From Methanomethylophilus sp963631655 (GTDB taxonomy: Archaea; Thermoplasmatota; Thermoplasmata; Methanomassiliicoccales; Methanomethylophilaceae), in the NCBI GenBank assembly GCA_963631655.1, contig CAVGRR010000034.1, positions 1 to 17,214 of the forward strand: a stretch of 17,214 nt of DNA, in the 5' to 3' direction. Positions 1 through 5,876 of the stretch are shown here, piece by piece. Below the pieces are notes generated by a model. The model did not search any database. It was not told where the DNA came from and saw only the letters and a program-made list of their open reading frames with translations. The translations under genes were made by a program, and so were the position numbers. Each line of letters opens with the position of its first letter. The stretch's first letter is position 1.

Positions 1-2
1 TG

Positions 3-80
3 AAAGGAACGACCTATCTTTACGGTGTTTGCTTCAACGGAAAGAAACCTAAGGCAATTCTCGAAAAGACGACTTTCTGA
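3..80 (+). CDS. Possible 3' end of an unidentified gene cut by the left window edge
   Basis: Reading frame 3 is open from the window edge to a TGA at 78-80 and would encode about 25 residues ending in a mixed basic and hydrophobic tail (GKKPKAILEKTTF). Frame 1 is also open, after an immediate TGA, to a TAA at 88-90. The choice of frame 3 rests only on more protein-like composition and on the TGA stop favoured by the neighbouring genes. No family can be recognised from so short a piece. From 81 to 195 nothing else is visible except AT-rich sequence and a small inverted repeat at 140-153. Confidence 0.3.
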   Translation, partial: KGTTYLYGVCFNGKKPKAILEKTTF

Positions 81-195
81 ACTATCATAAGTCGAATCGA
101 GTTAAATGAATTTCATATGCAATTGTCAATGTGCCAGACATAGCATACGCTATCCATATGAAAACGAACCTCGGAGCGGATGATCGGGATCCGGA

Positions 196-363
196 TCAGC
201 TCATAGGCCAGAATACGGGCAGACAGATAATGAGTGCCGTGAAGACGATGGCGATACCGAGAACTACCTTGGGGCCGAGTTTGATACCCTTGTTGTCCTC
301 AGAATCGAAGTACCTCATCAGTCCTGCGGATGAGGAAAAGCCATCTGATTTGTCTTTTGCCAT
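196..363 (-). CDS. secG: Preprotein translocase subunit Sec61-beta (SecG-like), 55 aa
   Basis: This is the small third subunit of the archaeal SecYE-beta protein-conducting channel, a tail-anchored protein of the cytoplasmic membrane. The 55-residue product starts MAKDKSDGFSSSAGLMRYFD, continues with a short acidic stretch and KLGPKVV, and ends in one hydrophobic segment (about residues 32-52) that stops three residues before the C-terminus. The sequence 'SSAGLMRYFD...KGIKLGPK' followed by a single terminal helix is the family's hallmark, and archaeal members are usually 50-60 residues. The ATG at 363 lies 25 bases from the centre of a TATA box at 382-395, so the mRNA is probably leaderless. 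The stop is TGA. The gene is divergent from lysS. Family assignment is from recalled conserved residues, not a search. Confidence 0.9.
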   Translation of the reverse strand: MAKDKSDGFSSSAGLMRYFDSEDNKGIKLGPKVVLGIAIVFTALIICLPVFWPMS

Positions 364-381
364 TGACGTGACATTCTGAGG

Positions 382-395
382 TTTATATATTAAAC
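382..395 (-). promoter_or_regulatory. TATA box of the Sec61-beta gene
   Basis: The minus strand reads GTTTAATATATAAAC across this region. Its centre (about 388) lies 25 bases before the ATG at 363. That is the usual archaeal distance from TATA box to transcription start, so transcription is predicted to begin at or within a base or two of the start codon. Confidence 0.65.
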
Positions 396-500
396 TACCG
401 CAGCCTCCAGTACTTCCCGATGAGTAAAATTGGATGTATATGCAATATTACCTATGCTTATTCTATCCAGAAACGGGATGAAAATCTACCGAAAAAGCCA

Positions 501-509
501 TTTATATAA
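501..509 (+). promoter_or_regulatory. TATA box of lysS
   Basis: TTTATATAA is preceded by an A-rich stretch (GAAAAAGCCA) that could be a TFB-recognition element. Its centre (505) is 28 bases before the ATG at 533 but only 19 before the GTG at 524, which favours the ATG as the start of a leaderless message. Confidence 0.65.
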
Positions 510-532
510 CGCCTATACGAGCGGTGATTAGT

Positions 533-2080
533 ATGCACTGGGCAGATGTTATTGCAAAAGCGATCTCCGAAAAGGCGGAGACGCCCCTTATCGCCACCGG
601 TATCAGCCCTACCGGAATCATTCATGTCGGAAGCCTCAGGGAGGCCATCACCGGCGAATCCATCCGCAGCGCGGTCGAATCCATGGGTAAGAAAGTCAGA
701 TTGATCTATCTCATCGATTCCTTCGACCCCCTCAGAAAAAGATACGAGTTCCTGCCCGAGGAGTACGAGAAATACGTCGGAATGCCCATCTGCAGGATCC
801 CCTGTCCCTGCGGAAAACACGACAACTATGCTCACCACTTCATACAGCCTTTCCTCGACGCCGTCGATTCGCTCGGAGTTCACTGTGAGATCATCTGGAC
901 CAGCGACCTCTACGCCCAGGGAAAGTTCGCGGAATGCATCGACCTGACCTTCCAGAAGAGGCAGGAGATCATCAACATCCTGCACGAGATATCCGGAAAG
1001 GAGGCCAACCCCAATTACGCCCCTTACGAACCTCTCTGTTCCAAGTGCGGCCGTTATACCAAGCCCATCTTCGACAGTTACAAGTATCCTTACGTGGAGT
1101 ACGACTGTCCCTGCGGCAACCACGGCAAGGCGGACATCAGAAAGGATGACGGAAAACTGACCTGGAGGCTCGAGTGGCCCGCCAAGTGGAAGATCTTCGG
1201 CACCAACGCCGAGCCTTTCGGTAAGGACCACGCCGCCGCAGGCGGTTCCTATGACACCGGAGAGAGGATCGCTCCCGAGATCTTCGGAGTTGAACCCCCC
1301 TACCCCGTACCTTACGAGTTCGTTCAGCTCAAAGGTGTCGGTCAGATGCACAAGTCGCTCGGCAGCCCCGTCACAGGTATCGATGCTATCCGCATGGTGC
1401 CTCCCGAGGTCCTCAACTATCTGTTCCTCAGGGTCCCCACCAACAGGACCATTGATTTCGATTCCGGCACGGGACTTCTGGACCTTGCCGATGAATACGA
1501 CCGTATGGAGGTCGCATACTTCACCAAGCAGTTCACCGAGGCCGAAGAGAACGCTGTCCGTGCGTATGAGATCGCACAGCACAACCACGTCCCCGCGAAG
1601 CTGCCCGTTCAGGTGCCCTGCAGGCATCTCGTGAACGTCATTCAGCTCGCCGACAACTTCGACGATCAGCTCAAGATCATCTCCCGTACCGTGGACCTTT
1701 CCGGTGCGGATGAGGAATCCATCAAGAGGATCAAGAAGAGGTGCGACTGCATGAGGTTCTGGCTCGACAAATTCGCTCCGGACATGGTGAAGTTCTCCGT
1801 TCTGAAGGAAGCTCCCGCAGACCTCAAGATACAGGCCCAGGACAAGGAATTCCTGCAGGCCCTGGTCGTCAAGATGAAGGACTGCAACTGGGATGCAAAC
1901 GAGGTCAACAACCTTATCTCGGAGACCGGAAAGGCATCGCCTCTCGGATCCAAGGGCGCATACAAGCTGATCTACCTTCTCATCATCGGCAAAGAGAGGG
2001 GACCCAGGCTCGGCCCGTTCCTTGCATCCATGGACAAACAGTTCGTCCTTGACAGGTTCAGTCAGGCTGCGGCCAACTGA
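533..2080 (+). CDS. lysS: Lysyl-tRNA synthetase, class I
   Basis: This cytosolic enzyme charges tRNA-Lys with lysine. It is the class I form, typical of many archaea and structurally unrelated to bacterial/eukaryotic class II LysRS. The product is 515 residues. MHWADVIA at the N-terminus and the HIGH-type motif in ISPTGIIHVGS (HVGS at 31-34) identify the Rossmann catalytic domain. Cysteine clusters (C87/C91/C93; C169/C172; C192/C194) look like zinc-binding insertions. WPAKWKIFG and FGKDHAAAGGSYDTG (about 215-243) are strongly conserved in this family. The KMSKS loop is QMHKSLGS (271-278), a departure from consensus. An all-alpha anticodon-binding region follows. I chose ATG 533 over GTG 524 because of the conserved N-terminus and TATA spacing. 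GGTGA at 523-527 would also suit as a ribosome binding site for ATG 533. A hairpin terminator follows the TGA stop. Confidence 0.95.
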   Translation: MHWADVIAKAISEKAETPLIATGISPTGIIHVGSLREAITGESIRSAVESMGKKVRLIYLIDSFDPLRKRYEFLPEEYEKYVGMPICRIPCPCGKHDNYAHHFIQPFLDAVDSLGVHCEIIWTSDLYAQGKFAECIDLTFQKRQEIINILHEISGKEANPNYAPYEPLCSKCGRYTKPIFDSYKYPYVEYDCPCGNHGKADIRKDDGKLTWRLEWPAKWKIFGTNAEPFGKDHAAAGGSYDTGERIAPEIFGVEPPYPVPYEFVQLKGVGQMHKSLGSPVTGIDAIRMVPPEVLNYLFLRVPTNRTIDFDSGTGLLDLADEYDRMEVAYFTKQFTEAEENAVRAYEIAQHNHVPAKLPVQVPCRHLVNVIQLADNFDDQLKIISRTVDLSGADEESIKRIKKRCDCMRFWLDKFAPDMVKFSVLKEAPADLKIQAQDKEFLQALVVKMKDCNWDANEVNNLISETGKASPLGSKGAYKLIYLLIIGKERGPRLGPFLASMDKQFVLDRFSQAAAN

Positions 2081-2104
2081 ACCTGCGAAACATCAAAATC
2101 AAAC

Positions 2105-2146
2105 AGACCCAGAGGGTTTAAACTCCCTCCTGGGTCTTTATTTTTT
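2105..2146 (+). terminator. Hairpin terminator after lysS, possibly bidirectional
   Basis: AGACCCAGAGGG (2105-2116) pairs with CCCTCCTGGGTCT (2125-2137) through about 12 base pairs with one bulged C, around a TTTAAACT loop. It is followed by TTATTTTTT (2138-2146). It sits 24 bases after the lysS stop. On the other strand the hairpin is followed by a T-rich run, so it may also stop the converging BspA-like transcript that ends at 2181. A second, smaller hairpin (GCCTC...GAGGC, 2159-2174) lies just downstream of that gene. Confidence 0.7.
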
Positions 2147-2180
2147 AAAGGGTTTTCCGCCTCTTTTCAGAGGCTCTGTT

Positions 2181-3923
2181 TCAGTCCTTTGCACCTGTGC
2201 GTCTCAGGAGCAGAAGGGCCGCGATCATGATTATGATAAGAATGACCGCCGCTCCGACGATCAGTGCGGTGGAATCCGAGTCATCATCGGAAGCGCTGTT
2301 CGAGGCGCGGTAAACGAAGTTGCCGTCCTCCTTGACGAAAGTCTTTCCGTTCGGATCGTCGAAGTTCAGATCGAACATCTTTCCTTCCGCGGTGAAGTCC
2401 ATCTTGTAGAATGACAGGGAATCGACCCATTCGAGTCCTTTTCCGAAGCTGATCTCTTCCAATGCGGCGCATCCGTATTCGGGATATGCGTCAGATTGTG
2501 ATGCGAATGCATACTCATCGATCGTCTTCACCGAATCGGAGAATGTGACGGAGGTGAGTTTCTGGCTGTAGGCGAAGGCATAACCGTCGATCATCGTCAC
2601 GCCGTCGGGGACCGTATAGGCTCCTGCCTTTCCGGAGGGATACAGGCACAGGTCGGTCTTCTCCTTGTTGAACAGGACACCGTCGATCACGGCGAATGAT
2701 GTGTTCTCATTGTTCACTCTGAACTCGGTGAGTGACGAGCACCCTGCGATGGCACCTGCATCGAACCAGACGACATCCTTTCCGAGGCTCAACACGGTCA
2801 GGTGGGTGCAGCCGCGGAATGCGTTGCTGCCGACGACGACCACGCCTGCTGGCACATTGTATTCGCTGTCGACCTTGCCTGCAGGATAGAGGACCAGTTC
2901 GCTCTTGTCCTTGTTCAGAAGGACACCGTCGGATGTGGCGCAGTAGGTCTTGCTGCCGCTTTCGACACTGTAGGTCATGATGGACCTGCACTGGTAGAAC
3001 ACATCTCCTCCGAGGGAGGTCAGGGATGCCGGGAAGTTCATTGTGGTCAATGCGGCGCAGTTGCTGAAGGCATAATCGCCGATCGAGGTCACGCCTTCGG
3101 AAAGGGTCACGCTGTTCAGAGCGGTACAGTCCTCGAAGGCCTGGTTTCCGATCGGACTCGAAACGGTCACCGAGGTCAGGGCGGTACAGCCGTAAAATGC
3201 CTGATATGGCACCGAAGAGACCGACTTCGGAACAGTTGCAGCAGTAAGTGCGGTACACTTCTCGAACACGCCGTTCCCCAGGGTTTCGAGCCCTTCGTTC
3301 AGGGTGACGGTCTTCAGGGAAGTGCACTCCGAAAAGCAGTCGTAGTCGATCGATTTCACACTGCCTGGGACTGTCAATGTCTCGAGAGAGGTGCAGCGGG
3401 AGAAGGCATACGTTCCCAACGATGCGATACCGTCCGTCAGGGTGAGGTTTTTCAGTGCGCTGCAATCTAAAAAGGCACTGTCGTCGATCGATTTCACACT
3501 GCCTGGGACAGTGAGTGCCGTGAGGGAGGCGCAGCCGCTGAATGCATATCTTCCGATAGATGTGACACTGTCGGAAATGGTCAAGGTGGCGAGTGCAGTA
3601 CATTTCTCGAATGCGAATTCCCCTACGGAACCTGCGTTCTCTATGGATATCGTTTTGATCTTGTCGTGATAGTTCGCCCACGGCGGGTTGTCCGTGTTGA
3701 AATCGAACATATTTCCCGTTCCGGTCACGGTGAGTTTACCGGTTGCGGAATCGAAGGTATAGCTCACTCCGACACCGCAAATTCCGCTGTCGTCGGAGAC
3801 CGTTGAGGTCTCTTCCGATCCGGCCGATGCATATTCTGCAGTGAGGACGGCGAGCACTGCGAAGACGGCGACCGCCATCAGCAGATATCTGCCGTTCCTC
3901 ATCTGGGTCTTGCTGAAGAACAT
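2181..3923 (-). CDS. BspA-like leucine-rich-repeat surface protein with signal peptide and C-terminal anchor
   Basis: This is a predicted cell-surface protein of about 580 residues. A signal peptide (MRNGRYLLMAVAVF onward, ending near ASAG) is followed by the N-terminal cap seen in BspA-type proteins (GKLTVTGTGNMFDF...PPWANY). Then come repeats of about 23 residues with the pattern 'L..VTVP.SV.SIG..AF..C..L' (LRR_5 type). Two 'GVLxNKxKxxLxLYPxGK' linkers break up the array. The product ends in a hydrophobic helix (TALIVGAAVILIIIMIAALL) followed by RRTGAKD, giving an outward-facing, membrane-anchored topology. BspA relatives bind host matrix proteins in bacteria; the ligand here is unknown. 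The frame stays open to 4100, but ATG 3923 is 25 bases from a TATA box and directly precedes the signal peptide; ATG 3902 is also possible. Confidence 0.85.
   Translation of the reverse strand: MFFSKTQMRNGRYLLMAVAVFAVLAVLTAEYASAGSEETSTVSDDSGICGVGVSYTFDSATGKLTVTGTGNMFDFNTDNPPWANYHDKIKTISIENAGSVGEFAFEKCTALATLTISDSVTSIGRYAFSGCASLTALTVPGSVKSIDDSAFLDCSALKNLTLTDGIASLGTYAFSRCTSLETLTVPGSVKSIDYDCFSECTSLKTVTLNEGLETLGNGVFEKCTALTAATVPKSVSSVPYQAFYGCTALTSVTVSSPIGNQAFEDCTALNSVTLSEGVTSIGDYAFSNCAALTTMNFPASLTSLGGDVFYQCRSIMTYSVESGSKTYCATSDGVLLNKDKSELVLYPAGKVDSEYNVPAGVVVVGSNAFRGCTHLTVLSLGKDVVWFDAGAIAGCSSLTEFRVNNENTSFAVIDGVLFNKEKTDLCLYPSGKAGAYTVPDGVTMIDGYAFAYSQKLTSVTFSDSVKTIDEYAFASQSDAYPEYGCAALEEISFGKGLEWVDSLSFYKMDFTAEGKMFDLNFDDPNGKTFVKEDGNFVYRASNSASDDDSDSTALIVGAAVILIIIMIAALLLLRRTGAKD
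3345..3371 (-). repeat. 27-bp exact direct repeat inside the BspA-like gene, copy 1
   Basis: The same 27 bases occur at 3483-3509. On the coding strand both encode VPGSVKSID. The two copies start 138 bases apart, exactly 46 codons or two 23-residue repeat units. This suggests a recent internal duplication or gene conversion of a two-unit block. Confidence 0.8.
3483..3509 (-). repeat. 27-bp exact direct repeat inside the BspA-like gene, copy 2
   Basis: This is identical to 3345-3371 and in the same reading frame. The residues after the shared segment diverge (DDSAFLDC here against DYDCFSEC in the other copy), so only the shared block is identical at the DNA level. Confidence 0.8.
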
Positions 3924-3943
3924 AATTTGGTATCGGTCACAGA

Positions 3944-3951
3944 GTTTAAAA
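3944..3951 (-). promoter_or_regulatory. TATA box of the BspA-like gene
   Basis: The minus strand reads TTTTAAAC, centred near 3948 and 25 bases before the ATG at 3923. This supports a leaderless transcript and argues against the longer reading frame that begins at 4100, which would start upstream of the promoter. Confidence 0.6.
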
Positions 3952-4011
3952 CGATAAGGTTGAAATGACTTGGATTTTTTGTGCATCTCTGATAAGTAAG
4001 TCTGAAAAGGG

Positions 4012-4017
4012 TATATA
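4012..4017 (+). promoter_or_regulatory. TATA box of the YczE/YitT-like membrane protein gene
   Basis: TATATA is centred 24-25 bases before the ATG at 4039, again the spacing of a leaderless archaeal message. The 115-base divergent spacer (3924-4038) thus holds one promoter for each strand. Confidence 0.6.
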
Positions 4018-4038
4018 CTGTGAGAATTTGGGCCGAAT

Positions 4039-4725
4039 ATGGACGACAAGGTATTTGTTCGCAGGAAGTTAGCGGTTTTTCTGATTTCTGTGATTATCAT
4101 GGCTTTGGGTGTGGTCCTTTCGACCGTTGCCGTCCTCGGTACGTCACCTATCTCTTCCGTCCCCTGGGTCCTCAGTCTCGGAACCGGTTATTCGTTAGGT
4201 GTCGCGACCATTCTGTTCAACATCGTCCTCATCCTTGCCGGTGTGCTCATCATGCGCCGGAACTTCAAGGTGGTCTATCTGGGGGAGGTCGTCATCCTTC
4301 TGATCTTCAGCACCATGTGCGACGTCTTCAAGGAGGTCTTCTCCTTCGTCGTCATCGACAACTATCTCTGGCAGTGGGTGATGATCATCATCGCCGCCAT
4401 AGTATTGGCATTCGGTGTCTCGCTCGAAGTGGCCGCCAACGTGACCATGATGCCCGGTGAATTCTTCATCAGTTTCGTCGTGTTCAAGACCCACTGGGAC
4501 TTCGGAAAACTCAAGGTGGTGTTCGATGTCTCGATGATCATCATCGCCGCTGTATTATCGATGATGTTCTTCGGAGAACTGCGCGGAGTAAGGGAGGGAA
4601 CGGTGTTCGCCGCCCTGTTCGTAGGTATCTTCGTCCGCAGGTACACCGCGTTCTTCAAGAAGCACGGATTCTACCAGTGGGTCGGTCACCATGACCTGAC
4701 GGCCAGGACCCCTAAGAAGTCCTGA
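4039..4725 (+). CDS. YczE/YitT-like integral membrane protein (COG2364/DUF6198 type)
   Basis: This 228-residue protein is predicted to lie in the cytoplasmic membrane with about five to six hydrophobic helices, the first at about residues 10-33. The segment GTSPISSVPWVLSLGTGYSL followed by ATILFNIVLILAGVLIMRR matches the 'G.SP....P...S...G.S.G..T..FN' pattern I recall for the YczE/YyaS/YitT group. Members are widespread in bacteria and archaea, but no transported substrate has been firmly assigned. The C-terminus is basic and probably cytoplasmic (ARTPKKS). The gene is divergent from the BspA-like gene and convergent with top6A; only 14 bases separate the two stop codons and no hairpin is visible there. 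The family call is fairly secure, the function is not. Confidence 0.7.
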   Translation: MDDKVFVRRKLAVFLISVIIMALGVVLSTVAVLGTSPISSVPWVLSLGTGYSLGVATILFNIVLILAGVLIMRRNFKVVYLGEVVILLIFSTMCDVFKEVFSFVVIDNYLWQWVMIIIAAIVLAFGVSLEVAANVTMMPGEFFISFVVFKTHWDFGKLKVVFDVSMIIIAAVLSMMFFGELRGVREGTVFAALFVGIFVRRYTAFFKKHGFYQWVGHHDLTARTPKKS

Positions 4726-4739
4726 ACCGCAGGCCAGGT

Positions 4740-5876
4740 TCACATTATTCCCATCTGGGTCAGTTTCTCGGGAAGATATGTATCAGTCACGTAATCGAGA
4801 CCGTATTTGGCCAACGCCTGCTGCTCAGCCTTCTTGTTCATGTCGAGCATGGCCCTGATCTCGGTGTCCCAGAACTCATCGGCGAACCTGGGATCGGACA
4901 GTTCCGCCTTGAGGGCACCGATGTCCTTGTCGTTCAGTTTGTCGGTGGGGAGGTCGTAGTTCAGGATGTCCGATGCGGTGATGCCGACGAACTGTGCGGT
5001 CGGAGTGGCGAGATAATCGGAGATGTGGGCGGTCTTGATTGCTCCGTAGGCGACGGATGCGAAGATCCTGAAGGACCAGGGATCACCATCAGTGAACACG
5101 ACGATGGGAAGGTTCTCTTCCTCGTTAAGCCTCTTGATGAGCCTTCTGGTGGAACGGGTCGGCTGACCGGAAAGGTGGATGAGGAGACAGTTCTCCCTTT
5201 CAGGGAACCCGTTCTCGATGAGACGGGCGAACATACCTCCTGTTTCCAGGGCCATGACGAATTTGATGTTGTTGTTCTTGATCCCGAAAGTTTCCTTCTC
5301 CACACTGTACGGGATACCGAATCCGGTCTCCGCGACATCGTCCATGCAGTTGAACGTCTTCATTCCCTTACGGGTCTTGGTCGTGAAGTTGATGTCCCCG
5401 TAGACGTGGGCGCTTCCCTCTTCGGGACGGAGTTTGAAATCCTCCCTCATGCAGTGGGTGACGGTTTCCAGGTCCTCGGCGAGAAGGTTGCTTTCGTCCT
5501 GACTGTGGAACTTCGCCTTGTTCCATCCTTCGGAGATGTAGTACATTTCCCTTAGGGTGGACGATTTGCTCTCGCGGATCATCTCGTTGATGAAATCCGT
5601 GGTGTAAGCGGTCCTCAGCATGGTGGTGGCACCCTGTGCGGTCTTTGCGGTACGTACTGTTTTCAGACTTCCGTATTTCCACACCTGGGTCATGGGGTCG
5701 AACTCGATGTTCCTCTTGGACCTGAGGGGGAGGTGCATGGTGGGGATGTCTCCCCTGTCGAGGTCCTCGTAGATCTCGATGGCGATCTTCGTGAGGCTGT
5801 CGAGTGCCGCCTTCTGCCTCTCGGTCACCTCGGCCTTCTCATCCTTTGTCGGTCCTGCTTTCTTTTTATCGCTCAT
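4740..5876 (-). CDS. top6A: DNA topoisomerase VI subunit A (Spo11-like)
   Basis: This is the DNA-cleaving subunit of the type IIB topoisomerase VI (A2B2), which relaxes and decatenates DNA by ATP-dependent double-strand passage and is related to meiotic Spo11. The product is 378 residues. The winged-helix (CAP-like) domain holds REMYYISEGW, where Y112/Y113 mark the nucleophilic tyrosine. The Toprim domain holds the metal-binding acidic residues: E211 in MALETGGMF and D263/D265 in FTDGDPWS. Its start codon overlaps the top6B stop as ATGA at 5873-5876, so translation is probably coupled to give matched subunit amounts. The charged N-terminal extension (MSDKKKAGPTKDEKAE) lies ahead of the conserved core. 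Stop codon TGA. Confidence 0.95.
   Translation of the reverse strand: MSDKKKAGPTKDEKAEVTERQKAALDSLTKIAIEIYEDLDRGDIPTMHLPLRSKRNIEFDPMTQVWKYGSLKTVRTAKTAQGATTMLRTAYTTDFINEMIRESKSSTLREMYYISEGWNKAKFHSQDESNLLAEDLETVTHCMREDFKLRPEEGSAHVYGDINFTTKTRKGMKTFNCMDDVAETGFGIPYSVEKETFGIKNNNIKFVMALETGGMFARLIENGFPERENCLLIHLSGQPTRSTRRLIKRLNEEENLPIVVFTDGDPWSFRIFASVAYGAIKTAHISDYLATPTAQFVGITASDILNYDLPTDKLNDKDIGALKAELSDPRFADEFWDTEIRAMLDMNKKAEQQALAKYGLDYVTDTYLPEKLTQMGIM

Noticed and set aside
140..153. Small inverted repeat ATAGC-ATAC-GCTAT
   Set aside because: The five-base arms are too short to distinguish from chance, and it is not placed to act as a terminator for either neighbouring gene.
131..379. An 82-codon plus-strand frame starting with GTG
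   Set aside because: It is antisense to the Sec61-beta gene, has no promoter or ribosome binding site, and its product has no family features.
524..532. GTG at 524 as the lysS start
   Set aside because: It is only 19 bases from the TATA centre and the added residues are not part of the conserved N-terminus; its G is also part of a possible GGTGA site for ATG 533.
458..1627. A 389-codon open frame on the minus strand under lysS
   Set aside because: It is antisense to a confidently identified lysS and its product has no recognisable motif. It arises from GC-rich codon use that leaves the opposite strand free of stops.
2159..2174. Hairpin GCCTC...GAGGC just after the BspA-like gene
   Set aside because: On the minus strand it is followed by GGAAAACCC rather than a T-run, so it was not listed as a separate terminator. 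It may still stabilise the transcript end.
2460..3660. Regularly spaced similar DNA segments that could suggest a CRISPR array or tandem repeat element
   Set aside because: The periodicity is 69 bases (23 codons), stays in frame and encodes leucine-rich repeats. Most units differ at the DNA level and there are no unrelated spacers.
2707..3681. A 324-codon minus-strand frame within the BspA-like gene, rich in Arg
   Set aside because: It is a shifted frame of the repeats. The true frame gives a signal peptide, LRR pattern and membrane anchor.
3924..4100. Upstream extension of the BspA-like gene to 4100
   Set aside because: It would begin upstream of the TATA box at 3944-3951, place about 60 polar residues before a clear signal peptide, and overlap the divergent gene's start.
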